64,000 nucleotides of DNA from Kaistella sp. SH40-3 (GTDB lineage: Bacteria > Bacteroidota > Bacteroidia > Flavobacteriales > Weeksellaceae), in NCBI RefSeq assembly GCF_030686865.1, contig NZ_JAQYUS010000002.1, positions 248,001 to 312,000 of the forward strand, given 5' to 3'. The notes below the pieces were generated by a model. That model had not been told where the DNA came from and searched no databases. It saw nothing but the letters and a program-made list of their open reading frames with translations. Below, piece after piece: positions 18,301 to 28,342 of this stretch; within the stretch, counting starts at the first letter, position 1; each line of letters begins with the position of its first letter. Position numbers and translations under genes: made by a program.

Positions 18301-18753
18301 GATTTCTTTATCGCTTAAGGTGGCGTTAAAAGCCCAGTCTTCCATCACTTTCAGTCCTGAATCAAGATTTCCTGGTTTATCTAAAGGTACTGGCAACATA
18401 TAAACCGTCTCATCAAAACTGGTGTAGGCATTTAAATGCTGACCAAATTTAACCCCGATGGATTGTAGAAAATCCACCAATTTGTTATCCGGGAAATTTT
18501 TTGTCCCGTTAAAGTTCATGTGCTCCATAAAGTGAGCAAGACCTCTCTGATTATCATCTTCTAAAATAGAACCCACGTTGATCGCCAGTCGAAATTCGAC
18601 TTTCTTTTCTGGTTTCGTATTTTTTTTGATGTAATACTTCATTCCATTTGCTAGTGTTCCTGTCCTTACGGCAGGATCTACGGGAATGTTTTGCGCGAAT
18701 GTTGTTCCCAGTGTCATGCAAAAGACGGAGAACGATAAAATAAATTTCTTCAT
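15331..18753 (-). CDS. M16 family zinc metallopeptidase with extra C-terminal domain
   Basis: A 1140-residue exported insulinase/pitrilysin-type peptidase. Signal peptide residues 1-21 (MKKFILSFSVFCMTLGTTFAQ). The inverted zinc motif HxxEH is H74-F-M-E77-H78, and the downstream Glu sits in ERGVVLEELRIG. Residues to about 940 are the four M16 modules of the fused type. After a TTATAPAA linker, residues ~950-1140 (SPQQVIDNYIAALGGKAKLE to EADFK) form a separate beta-rich domain like the outer-membrane lipoprotein-sorting/LolA-like fold. Most M16B proteins end near residue 940, so this tail is the odd part. It is monocistronic; the exact substrate is unknown. Confidence 0.92.
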   Translation of the reverse strand: MKKFILSFSVFCMTLGTTFAQNIPVDPAVRTGTLANGMKYYIKKNTKPEKKVEFRLAINVGSILEDDNQRGLAHFMEHMNFNGTKNFPDNKLVDFLQSIGVKFGQHLNAYTSFDETVYMLPVPLDKPGNLDSGLKVMEDWAFNATLSDKEINKERGVVLEELRIGLGPDKRMMDQYLPKYLYKSHYADRLPIGKKEILENFKPDVIRQFHKDWYRPNLMALVVVGDINVDEVEKKIKANFSSYKNPTNERPRQSFDLPNHKETLVAIESDPDATNSTVQFIMKDAGKAEPDVTVPQYNQSIVKNLAATMINNRLMEMVNSNNPPFTYGVVYHGGTYARGKEAFQGMALTKDGKQLDGLKVLLEEVERASKFGFTPVELERAKSQLLSNLEKSYNNRDKTESAMLVGEYVNSFLEQEPIPGIAWEYNQTKSFLPSVKLDEVNTVVKGYVKDDSRVIVITGPKKEGLVQPTESQVLKVLDEVKLAKLTPYEEKANIESLLKPFKSNGKIVKTETDSKLGTTTLTLSNGVKVTYKKTDFKEDEIVFTARSLGGSSLASDADFVKTQFVFPALAEAGVNGYSKTEITNYLAGKQVSVSPFIGNLTEGVNGKTTAKDLGTAMELIYSYFTGLNNDPASFNAYKEKQSAMTANLLSNPQFYFSNEYSKFLQQKNPRFTNVVPLTEDWEKADYKKAYEIYKERFANAGNFHFYFVGNLDENKLKEYATQYLASLPSTGKTTSFKDNGYRTTKGTFNKVYKKGKDPKSLVVISYSGEAPYSEKDDLALSALGEVATIKVIEKLREEESGIYGGGARGGMSKVPYGMYQFSLQFPCGPENVDKLTKSAIAELQKFIDKGPEQKDLDKFKEGELNDDRTNLKDNSYWLSNISNYQLEGGDRYEILNYETKLKALTVKDLQNVAKKYLSKDRILATLMPEDGWEANVKKEETTATAPAAVSPQQVIDNYIAALGGKAKLEAVKSIKSNSTMSMSGMEIKTTEKKMGNKSKATQSVMGQESVTVFDGEKGYVMQGGQKMDLPAAATDKMKTAKLFNALSMNAADYTAVTKGSVDGKEVFVLEGKDGKSYFDMSSGLLLKSTTPQGDMTITEYMTVDGIKVPKTMKISAMGQNIDMTVTEFVLNKDVSEADFK

Positions 18754-18876
18754 ATATATTTTTGATAAACTGTACTTAAATAGTCGCCAATTTTATTAAA
18801 AGGTTACAACTTATAAAAAATAATAAAGATGAAATTCGCCTTTCTGCGTAAGAAAAATCTAAATACATGACAAAAA

Positions 18877-18904
18877 AATCCGTTTCGAATGAACGAAACG
18901 GATT
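18877..18904. terminator. terminator of tig
   Basis: Perfect stem AATCCGTTTCG / CGAAACGGATT with AATGAA loop; an A-run before it reads as a T-run on the minus strand, just past the tig stop at 18925. It is nearly the same hairpin as that at 15280-15311. Confidence 0.88.
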
Positions 18905-18924
18905 CTATATTTATTAAAGAAAAA

Positions 18925-20259
18925 TTACTTTTTCAATTCTTCCAAAAACTCATCGTGAGAAATTTTGGTTTCTTTTTTAGTTGCTTTTTCCAAGATAACG
19001 TCTTTCAATTTCGCCATTCCAACTTCAGAAGAAATCTGACGAACCTGCTCTTGGTCTTTCAACATATCGGCAGCATATTTCTGTACTTCTTCATCTGGTA
19101 AATGGTGAATACCGTACATTGCTAATTGATTTCTTACCAACTGTTCTGCTTGTCCTAAAACATCAGCGTAGTCTAAAGTAATCTCGTTGTCATTCATCAA
19201 TTTTCCTTCAAGGATTTGATATTTTAACTGATTTTTTTCTGCTTCTAAAATTTCTTTTGCCTGCTCTTCAGAGGTAATTTGCGCATTGCTGAACATTAAC
19301 CATTTAACCAAGAAAGTCTCAGGAAGTTGAACTTCTTCTTTTTCATTGATTTGAGCCAACACTTTATTTACGAAATGAATGTCAGCATTTTGTTGAAAAT
19401 ACTCATCTAATTCACTTTTCACTTTCGCTTTTAGTTCTTCTTCGGAAGAAACAGTTCCTTCACCGTAAACTTTATCAAACAATTCTTGGTTTAATTCCGC
19501 TAAGTTCAATTTAAAGAAATCTTTTACTTTAACCTCGATTTGGTCGTGGTGTAAATGCTCAACTTCTTCTGTGCTGAAACCTAATTCTTTTGCCAATTCT
19601 TCGTTTTTCTCTAAATCTGCTTTAGAAACTTTTACAGATTCGTCTTTTGCCAAAGACTTCACCAATTTGAAAGCATCTTTTTTAGCAGCATCTACAGTGA
19701 TGTTTTTTGGTGCGTGGTTGTGTTCCCCTTCTGCTCCTTCTTCAATCACTTGACTGATTTCTAAAGCAACGGTAGAATCTTTACCAATTGTATCTTGTGG
19801 TTCTTGCTCTGCGAAACGCTTCTGCATGTTTTCGATGCTCTGATTTATTTCTTTGTCAGATGCTTCTACTTTAAAATGAGGCGCTTCGTATTTCGCTAAA
19901 TCAATAGTGAATTCTGGTTCGAAACCAACTTCAAACGCTACAGAAAGTTGTTCCGCATTATGATCTAATTCTTCAACTGGTTGTGGAACCGGCTGACCTA
20001 CCAATCTTAATTTATTGTCATTGACATAACCGTTCAATGCTTCAGATACTTGTTTATTGATTTCTTCAAAAGCGATTCCCGCTTCATATTGCTTTCTCAC
20101 CATGCTCAATGGCACTTTTCCTTTTCTAAATCCAGGAACTTGTGCATTTTTTGCGTAGTGGTGCAATTGTTTTTCAACTTTATCTTTATAATCTGACTTA
20201 TCTAATGTAATGGTAAGTAACGCACTTACTTCATCGTGTTTGGTCGCTGTAACGTTCAT
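18925..20259 (-). CDS. tig: trigger factor chaperone
   Basis: Ribosome-associated peptidyl-prolyl isomerase/chaperone, 444 residues. The ribosome-binding N-terminal domain has GFRKGKVPLSMVRKQYEAGIAF, with the GFRxGK(V/A)P signature loop. The middle FKBP-like region is diverged and holds a His-rich piece, EGEHNHAPK and VEHLHHDQ, in place of canonical PPIase residues, as is common in Bacteroidota. The C-terminal arms run to the end. It is a single gene with its own terminator; the -7 TATTTTTG box lies 25 bp upstream. Confidence 0.93.
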   Translation of the reverse strand: MNVTATKHDEVSALLTITLDKSDYKDKVEKQLHHYAKNAQVPGFRKGKVPLSMVRKQYEAGIAFEEINKQVSEALNGYVNDNKLRLVGQPVPQPVEELDHNAEQLSVAFEVGFEPEFTIDLAKYEAPHFKVEASDKEINQSIENMQKRFAEQEPQDTIGKDSTVALEISQVIEEGAEGEHNHAPKNITVDAAKKDAFKLVKSLAKDESVKVSKADLEKNEELAKELGFSTEEVEHLHHDQIEVKVKDFFKLNLAELNQELFDKVYGEGTVSSEEELKAKVKSELDEYFQQNADIHFVNKVLAQINEKEEVQLPETFLVKWLMFSNAQITSEEQAKEILEAEKNQLKYQILEGKLMNDNEITLDYADVLGQAEQLVRNQLAMYGIHHLPDEEVQKYAADMLKDQEQVRQISSEVGMAKLKDVILEKATKKETKISHDEFLEELKK

Positions 20260-20284
20260 TTTAATGTATTGAAAATTTAGGTTG

Positions 20285-20292
20285 CAAAAATA
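20285..20292 (-). promoter_or_regulatory. -7 box of tig
   Basis: On the minus strand reads TATTTTTG, an exact TAnnTTTG box 25 bp before the tig ATG. Confidence 0.45.
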
Positions 20293-20386
20293 GGAATTTT
20301 TTTTGATTAATTAAAAAGGAAAAATTTTCTTTTCCTTAAACATAAAGGATGGAAATTTTCCACCCTTTATTTTGATTTAAAGTCTT

Positions 20387-20944
20387 TTAGTTAGAAATTG
20401 AATAAGTCGCCATCGCATCGGTTTCGCCACCGATTACAGAACCGAATTCTTTTCCAGGTTCGCCTACTTTAACCGATACCGGATCGTGAATTACCGTTAA
20501 AACCAATTGCGGATTTACGCCGTCCTTGGCTTTATTTACGGTCCATTTAGTTTTTAAGCCAATTTTAATTCCATCACTATTCGTAGAAGATTCATCATCG
20601 ATTCTCTCTAAACCAATATTGGAATTCTGAAAATCAAATAATAAGAAATGTTCATCCTTGGCTTCTTTGATGCTTTCTGTTTCGTCTTCATTTCCATTGA
20701 GGAAAACTGCATTTACGGTGTAGGTTTTTCCGTCCGTCAATTTAATGTCTGGATTTGTGGTAGAATTTACCGTGTAATTATAAGTGGTTGTAATTCCGGT
20801 TGCATCATCTTTTACATTGAGAATAATGTTAGAAATATCTTCCTGGGAAAGCACGTCATCATCTTCATCAGCGCGGCTGCAACTTACTGCAAAAACGGTT
20901 ATAAATAAAAGGATGATATATTTTAGTTTAATTAATGATTTCAT
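20387..20944 (-). CDS. lipoprotein following the TonB receptor
   Basis: An unrecognised 185-residue protein starting at ATG 20944, ten bp after the receptor stop; a longer reading from 21001 would overlap the receptor and is rejected. Residues 1-22 are a lipoprotein signal with lipobox FAVSCSR, then an acidic ADEDDDV stretch that often marks outer-membrane retention or surface exposure in Bacteroidota. The rest is beta-strand-rich with no catalytic motif. Tight coupling to the ZnuD-like receptor suggests a ligand-binding or surface accessory role in the same uptake, as an inference. Confidence 0.75.
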   Translation of the reverse strand: MKSLIKLKYIILLFITVFAVSCSRADEDDDVLSQEDISNIILNVKDDATGITTTYNYTVNSTTNPDIKLTDGKTYTVNAVFLNGNEDETESIKEAKDEHFLLFDFQNSNIGLERIDDESSTNSDGIKIGLKTKWTVNKAKDGVNPQLVLTVIHDPVSVKVGEPGKEFGSVIGGETDAMATYSISN

Positions 20945-20954
20945 TTTTAAAATT

Positions 20955-23339
20955 TTAGAAGTTATATTTAATATTGAAAATAATATTACGGCCCATTTCA
21001 TAAGAGAAATAACGCATTCTGTTCAGGTAATCTTTGTAATTGGTATCAAAAAGATTAGTCACATTTAAACCTGCAGAAAAGTATTTATTAAAGTCGAAAC
21101 CAGTTTGTATGCTCCACAACGTATAAGTCGGCGGAGGCGTAGAAAGATCTAAAGTCTTTTCGACCTCTACTCCATTTTCGAAAATATTAATGGTTGGATT
21201 ATAAACTGGAAATCTCTTTTGATGCAAGAAAGTTTGTTGCTGAACTTTGAAATAGAAATTTTTCCACTGCTCATTTTTGAATTCTAAACTGTTGGCAAAA
21301 TTCGTCGGCACCATCATTATTAAAGGTTGATCGTTGGTTTGATCTTCACCATTGATGTAAGAGAAATTTCCATGATATTCAAAATGATTATTCAGTTTCA
21401 ACTGTGCATCAACATCTAAACCGTACATTCTCGCATCAATTTGTTTATATGACCAAACTGGGAAAACCCCGCGAATTGTATTTTGAATTCCAGTCGGAAT
21501 TTCAGTGATGAAGTTTTTAGTAATGAATAAATAAGGATTTACGGTAACTCTTAATCCATCTAAAACATTCAGTTTTCCATCGACATTTAAATTGAATTGA
21601 TTTCCGTCTTCATTCTTAATTCCCATATTTCCAACTTCAATAATCGCAGCGGAATGATGCAATCCATCAGCAAAAAGTTCTGCTACATTTGGCGTTCTTC
21701 CCACTTTCGCATAATTCAGTTTCACATCAAAATTCTTGGAAGGTTGATAATCTAAACCTGCGTTAAAAGATAAATTCTTGTACGTCAAATTCGGTTTGGT
21801 GAAAACACGATTTCCATCAGTTTCCACATAATATTGCGAAAAATCATCTGCGTACAAATTTTCCCAATCACTTAAATCATACCATTTTTTGACTTCATAT
21901 TTCGTCACATCATATCTTAATCCTGCTTCTGCAGTAAATTTTGGAGTCAACTTATATTTAAAAACAGAATAAACACCGCCGGCATATTGATCATAATTTG
22001 GAACCAATCTTCTCGCCATCGTTTCTGGCGTAGAATAATTAAACTGGTATTTCAAATCGATTCCGGTTTCTAAACTCCAGTGTTGTCGCTCGATAAAATC
22101 ATTGATGTTGAATTGATTCGTATATAATTCCAAATCCAAAGACGGAACTTGCGCCAATTCACCTCTTCTCACATCATATTCCTTTCTGTGATTGTATTGA
22201 ACGTTATAATCAACAGAAACCTTTCCTAGATTTTCAAATCTTTTAAAAGCAGAAATCTTGGCAATATGATGTTGAACATCTTGTTTTGGATTATCAATCG
22301 AATAAGAAAAATCTCTTTCATAAATTGGAATATCAGAAGTTAAGGCTTTATAAAAATCTTCTAAATTCCCTAAATCAGAACCTCTGTAAATTCCAATTTC
22401 TTGATTGGTAACGCTGTAATCAAAGGAGATTCCCTGTAAGAAAGTATTATGCTGAACCGTCAATCCAAAAGAATTATTCTGCAAACCGGTATTCATTAAA
22501 TTATAATTCGGCGTTTTCAAATCACCTAATTTTTTAAATCCACCAGTTGTTTTTATCACCCAGCCATTTTCCCAGGTTTTCAATAAATTAATTCCAAGTC
22601 CAACTCCTTTTCCATTAGAAATCCCAGAAAGATTTGCACTTCCCTGAATCGTATCTTTTCTTTTATAAACGGCAGGTTCTAAAACTACGACTCCACCAAT
22701 TGCATCACTTCCGTACTTTAAGGCAGATGCGCCTTTAATCACATCGACGTGTTCAAACTGGTTCACATCAATATTCGGTGCATGTTCAACACCCCATTCC
22801 TGTTCCGCCATTTTCACCCCATTATTAATGATCGGAACTCGGCTTCCGTAAAGCCCATGAATAATCGGTTTCGCAATATTATTTCCCGTTTTCAAAGCAC
22901 CAACACCCGAAATCGAGGACAAAATATTTCCTAAATTCTCTGTTGAATTTCGGTCGATATCTGTTCGGTCTAAAGATTTTACAATCAATGAATTCACGTT
23001 TTTATGAGTTCCATGAAGCGTAATTGTTTCAATATCTGCAACATGATGTTCCAATTGAAGCGTAATCTCAATATCTTTATTAACGGTAAGATTTTCCGTA
23101 ATCGGGTCACAATCAGGGTGATTAGCGACAAGCGTATAATTTCCTTTTTCTACAGTTTTAAAGGTAAAGTTCCCTTTAGAATCTGAAACCTGAGTTGTAG
23201 TTCCGATCGTAATTTTTGTGCTCTTCAAAGGCGTTTTGTCGTGATAATCGATCACTTTTCCTTTGACTGTAAAAGTAGTTTGCGCATTAGCGAATAGCAA
23301 TCCAAACAAGATTGCGATGATATTTAAAGTAAATTTCAT
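20955..23339 (-). CDS. TonB-dependent outer-membrane receptor, ZnuD-like
   Basis: Outer-membrane receptor of 794 residues: signal peptide ending FANAQ, an N-terminal carboxypeptidase-regulatory-like beta-sandwich (residues ~22-100, GKVIDYHDKTPLK...DSKGNFTFKTV), the plug (NLGNILSSISGVGALKTGNNIAKP) and a C-terminal barrel that ends in the aromatic IIFNIKYNF. The plug piece HGLYGSRVPIINNGVKMAEQ followed by EWGVEHAPNID resembles zinc/copper TonB receptors of the ZnuD group. With the small Cys/His exported protein upstream and lipoprotein downstream it makes a compact three-gene uptake unit. The metal is inferred. Confidence 0.85.
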   Translation of the reverse strand: MKFTLNIIAILFGLLFANAQTTFTVKGKVIDYHDKTPLKSTKITIGTTTQVSDSKGNFTFKTVEKGNYTLVANHPDCDPITENLTVNKDIEITLQLEHHVADIETITLHGTHKNVNSLIVKSLDRTDIDRNSTENLGNILSSISGVGALKTGNNIAKPIIHGLYGSRVPIINNGVKMAEQEWGVEHAPNIDVNQFEHVDVIKGASALKYGSDAIGGVVVLEPAVYKRKDTIQGSANLSGISNGKGVGLGINLLKTWENGWVIKTTGGFKKLGDLKTPNYNLMNTGLQNNSFGLTVQHNTFLQGISFDYSVTNQEIGIYRGSDLGNLEDFYKALTSDIPIYERDFSYSIDNPKQDVQHHIAKISAFKRFENLGKVSVDYNVQYNHRKEYDVRRGELAQVPSLDLELYTNQFNINDFIERQHWSLETGIDLKYQFNYSTPETMARRLVPNYDQYAGGVYSVFKYKLTPKFTAEAGLRYDVTKYEVKKWYDLSDWENLYADDFSQYYVETDGNRVFTKPNLTYKNLSFNAGLDYQPSKNFDVKLNYAKVGRTPNVAELFADGLHHSAAIIEVGNMGIKNEDGNQFNLNVDGKLNVLDGLRVTVNPYLFITKNFITEIPTGIQNTIRGVFPVWSYKQIDARMYGLDVDAQLKLNNHFEYHGNFSYINGEDQTNDQPLIMMVPTNFANSLEFKNEQWKNFYFKVQQQTFLHQKRFPVYNPTINIFENGVEVEKTLDLSTPPPTYTLWSIQTGFDFNKYFSAGLNVTNLFDTNYKDYLNRMRYFSYEMGRNIIFNIKYNF

Positions 23340-23427
23340 TTAAATTGAGTTAAGAATAAAAAAACATGAATCATTAAAAAACTGATTATCAATTTTTTAG
23401 TATTCATTTCGAAAAAAAAATCTGTAA

Positions 23428-23784
23428 TTAAATGAAGAATGCCGGCGGACCGCGCAACTGAAAATTGAAGAGGGAAAGTGGCTTGAAGACTCTTTCTGCC
23501 TCACCAATTTCTAATTGAAATTCTTCAACCGAAATTGCTTTAAAGAAAAACTCCTGAGCAGTGATATATTTTCCTTCATGTAAAATATGACAGGAAAGAC
23601 AATCTGCATAATGTGCAACTTCAGAAGAAGTTGTAAAAGTTTTATCGGATTTGGTAAAATGAAAATCTTTGAAGACTTCACCGCTTCCATGATTGTGAAA
23701 ACTTTGAGAAAATAACGCCACGAAAAGATAGACCACTGTAAACAGCGATGCTAAAAATTTCTGACTCTTTCTATTTCTCAACAT
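23428..23784 (-). CDS. small exported protein with DCLSCH motif
   Basis: A 118-residue protein with an N-terminal membrane segment (residues ~10-28, FLASLFTVVYLFVALFSQS) and a His-rich FHNHGSGEVFKDFHF region. C62-L-S-C65-H66 is a CxxCH pattern preceded by HYAD; it could bind a metal, and a covalent haem is possible but unsupported by other haem features. It ends QLRGPPAFFI, a recurring end in Bacteroidota proteins next to metal receptors. It precedes the ZnuD-like receptor by about 90 bp. The -7 box TAAATTTG ends only four bases before the ATG. Function unknown. Confidence 0.7.
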   Translation of the reverse strand: MLRNRKSQKFLASLFTVVYLFVALFSQSFHNHGSGEVFKDFHFTKSDKTFTTSSEVAHYADCLSCHILHEGKYITAQEFFFKAISVEEFQLEIGEAERVFKPLSLFNFQLRGPPAFFI

Positions 23785-23788
23785 TTTG

Positions 23789-23796
23789 CAAATTTA
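23789..23796 (-). promoter_or_regulatory. -7 box four bases before the small metal-cluster protein gene
   Basis: TAAATTTG on the minus strand followed by CAAA and then ATG. The geometry is identical to queD (31847-31854) and predicts a leaderless mRNA. Confidence 0.5.
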
Positions 23797-23923
23797 AGAT
23801 TTTTAAAACAAAACAATCATCCAGGAAGATAAAAATTAAATAATGAAAAAATGAAATAAATCAAAATTTAAATTATGGTTAAAACTCATATCACAAAGAC
23901 TTACATAATTGATAGAGATTTCG

Positions 23924-23931
23924 TAATTTTG
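23924..23931 (+). promoter_or_regulatory. -7 box of pfkA-gapA
   Basis: TAATTTTG exactly matches TAnnTTTG, 17 bp before the pfkA ATG at 23949. Confidence 0.5.
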
Positions 23932-23948
23932 TGCTGAAATTTTTAACT

Positions 23949-25972
<2,024 letters not shown>

Positions 25973-25997
25973 TCAGAACTTCAGTAATGAAAATACT

Positions 25998-26028
25998 AAA
26001 CCTCTCGAATTTCGGGAGGTTTTTTTTA
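25998..26028 (+). terminator. terminator of pfkA-gapA
   Basis: Stem AAACCTCTCG / CGGGAGGTTT with an AATTT loop (one G-U pair), followed by a run of T's. Confidence 0.88.
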
Positions 26029-26130
26029 TAAAATCATTTGGCCAATCCCCTCGCCTTGCTTTTCCAGCAAGGCAGTTATTATAAGAAAATTGGTTTAAAA
26101 ATTGATAAAAGAAATCCGTATCTTAATAAA

Positions 26131-26250
26131 GTTAAAACGCATTTAAATTATAAAAAATATTATTTTCTCTTTGCTAAGTGAAACGCCTTTGCGCTCGTAA
26201 TTTCAGAAGGATGATGTGGAAAAATCTTTGCGTCATTTTGCGTTAAAAAC
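26131..26250 (+). repeat. intergenic TTTGCG repeat, copy related to 54094-54254
   Basis: This non-coding stretch shares blocks in order with the reverse complement of the aceA-aceB gap: CTTTGC-AAGTGAAA, ACGCCTTTG, CGTAATTTCAGAAG and AAAAATCTTTGCG then TTTGCGTT. Short ends GTTAAAACGC and GCGTTAAAAAC form an imperfect inverted repeat. A separate GCCTTGC/GCAAGGC hairpin lies just upstream at 26053-26073 without a T-run. No gene is visible. Confidence 0.55.
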
Positions 26251-26266
26251 TATTCCATAAAAAACT

Positions 26267-27466
26267 ATGACACCAAAATTCCAAAACGCCACTCATTTCA
26301 AAAATTTCTGGGAAAAAGGAAACGGAAAAGAACTGCTGGATTGGGCAGAAATAAAACCAGACTTTCAGACTTTTCAAAATTACATTCCACTCTATCATCA
26401 AGTCGATGAACTGGGAGATGAAGTGGTGAAAGAAACTTATCTGAAACTCAAATACAAAGATGCGAGTTCATTGATTCAAAAATATTCAACACAACCAATT
26501 TCTGAAAATGATGATGCTCCCGAAAATGTCAAAAAACTATTTCTTCAATTACAGAAAACTCCTGAATGGTTCGATGAAAACTTAGCGAATAAAGGCGCGA
26601 GATTCTGCATGAGAACCGGCGCAAATGGTTTAATGATTTTACGTGATTTCACTTTGATGGGCGGTTACGATTTCGCTTACATCAGCAAACCTTTAATCTT
26701 CACGGAAGCTTTAAAAAAAGGCGCGGTAAAACGATTAAAAGACACTTTGGAATTCTGGGTTAATGTTACCAGAGAAAATGCTCTAGTAATCAACTCAGAA
26801 GCCTATCAGTTAATTGTGAGAACAAGATTAATGCATTCTTACGCTCGTTTAAAAATTAAAGAAAAAACAGAACACTGGGAGTATGAAAATTGGGGCGACC
26901 CCATTAATTCCTGGGATATGATCGCAACATATACGGGTTTCTCATTGGTATTTATGCAAGGTTTAAAAAAATTAGGAATTCTCATTTCAAATGAGGAAGA
27001 AAAAGGATTATTTCACCTTTGGAAATATATTGGTTATCTGCTGGGAATTCCGGCTGACTATTTACCCGATAATCGACAGCAAGCTGTAGAACAGTTTTAT
27101 TGGTGGACCACGATTCAGGATAAAGGTGATGACGATTCCGTTCAATTAGCAAAAGCATTGCTCAATGAAAATTTAGAAAATACTATTTACAAACATTTCT
27201 TTCAACGAAAACTGTTGAAAAATCTTCATCAAAGTATGAATTGGTTTTTATTGGATGAAGAAATAAATAAGCGCCTGGAAATTCCAAAACCAGCGAAGGC
27301 TTTCCGAATTTTCCCAAAAATCGTTTTTAAAGGAAATAAAATCGCTCAGAAAATTTACTTAAGGAATGCTGCGAAATATCAAAAACTGGTGGAAATGGGA
27401 AATGACCATCAAATCAAAGTTTTAGCGGATTACATTAAACATACACCGAAAGATTTTCATTACTAA
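26267..27466 (+). CDS. oxygenase MpaB-family protein (DUF2236)
   Basis: A 399-residue member of the DUF2236/MpaB oxygenase family. Conserved in order: RFCMRTGANGLMILRDFTLMGGYD, FWVNVTRENALVINS, RTRLMHSYARLKI, WGDPINSWDMIATYTGFSLV and GLFHLWKYIGYLLGIPADYL. The histidines in RLMHSYAR and LFHLWKYIGYLLGI probably bind haem, as in the MpaB oxygenase and latex-clearing-protein fold. Its substrate is unknown. It stands alone, downstream of the repeat. Confidence 0.85.
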   Translation: MTPKFQNATHFKNFWEKGNGKELLDWAEIKPDFQTFQNYIPLYHQVDELGDEVVKETYLKLKYKDASSLIQKYSTQPISENDDAPENVKKLFLQLQKTPEWFDENLANKGARFCMRTGANGLMILRDFTLMGGYDFAYISKPLIFTEALKKGAVKRLKDTLEFWVNVTRENALVINSEAYQLIVRTRLMHSYARLKIKEKTEHWEYENWGDPINSWDMIATYTGFSLVFMQGLKKLGILISNEEEKGLFHLWKYIGYLLGIPADYLPDNRQQAVEQFYWWTTIQDKGDDDSVQLAKALLNENLENTIYKHFFQRKLLKNLHQSMNWFLLDEEINKRLEIPKPAKAFRIFPKIVFKGNKIAQKIYLRNAAKYQKLVEMGNDHQIKVLADYIKHTPKDFHY

Positions 27467-27511
27467 TAAAAATTAATGTTCTAGGGTTTTTGCCAAACTA
27501 TTATTAAAAAT

Positions 27512-28258
27512 TTAGATTTTTGTAGAAGAAACCTCTTTAATATTGAGCGGGGTGTATTGAATTTGATTTTTAGTTTCCGAAATTACATTGGCATTTTCCA
27601 GAAAGAAGTTTTTTCCCGATAAAAGTTCGGTGAGCAAAGTTCGCATTTGTTCTGCCGCCACTTCCGGAAGATGGGATTTCTTCGCCGCTTCGATTACTTG
27701 TTGTTTTCCGTTCTGTTGAATTTTTGCCAGATCATCTTTACTGAAAAGATTGAAAAACTGCTCTTCGATATTGTAATATTTATAGTCGGTTTCAGTAGAC
27801 AGTATTTCTGGTGCAGGAAAATTTAATAACTTCACGCTTCTCTTCTGTTCATCGACTTCCCACTTAAACTTTTCAAAATCATAACCCACCAGAACTTTGG
27901 CCTGAATGATGACCAATGCTTTCTTTTTGGAGGGAATAAAATTAAAAAGTTTAGTCGTTTCTTCATAATTATAAATTTCATTAAAATGACCTTCTGCAGA
28001 AACTACTTTGAAAACCTTTCTCATGCTTTCTGCAATGGTGTGCGAACTTTCAGTAATAACTGGTGGCGACGAACTCCATTTATTAGAAGCAAGAAATGCA
28101 ATAATTCCACCGAGGATCAAACCTAATAACAACATCAACAAAGTCATCATGGAATTGATCGATTCGCTTTGGGTCATTTGATAAAGAAAAAAAACAAGAA
28201 AACCGACAATCGCAATTCCTAAAGCCCAGAAAATAATTTTATATTTTTTAAAATTCAT
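27512..28258 (-). CDS. DUF4230 membrane-anchored protein
   Basis: A 248-residue protein with two close N-terminal membrane helices (residues 8-28 and 34-58; LLLGLILGGIIAFLA) and a C-terminal soluble domain of the DUF4230 type (VVSAEGHFNEIYNYEET, ALVIIQAKVLVGYDFEKFK, LNFPAPEILSTETDYKYYN). Orientation suggests a periplasmic or cytoplasmic-face domain, undecided. Function unknown. Confidence 0.85.
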   Translation of the reverse strand: MNFKKYKIIFWALGIAIVGFLVFFLYQMTQSESINSMMTLLMLLLGLILGGIIAFLASNKWSSSPPVITESSHTIAESMRKVFKVVSAEGHFNEIYNYEETTKLFNFIPSKKKALVIIQAKVLVGYDFEKFKWEVDEQKRSVKLLNFPAPEILSTETDYKYYNIEEQFFNLFSKDDLAKIQQNGKQQVIEAAKKSHLPEVAAEQMRTLLTELLSGKNFFLENANVISETKNQIQYTPLNIKEVSSTKI

Positions 28259-28342
28259 AATGTTGAGTTTAGGTAAAGGTAGGAATTTTCAAAAAATATT
28301 GAAACTCTAAATATCACCGAATTATAGACCCGTTTTCAATTT

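Noticed and set aside
23428..23784. Small CxxCH protein as a cytochrome c
   Set aside because: There is one CxxCH and no downstream methionine ligand or cytochrome-like context; a plain metal site is equally likely.
26053..26073. GCCTTGC/GCAAGGC hairpin as a second gapA terminator
   Set aside because: It has no following T-run, and a strong terminator already lies at 25998-26028.
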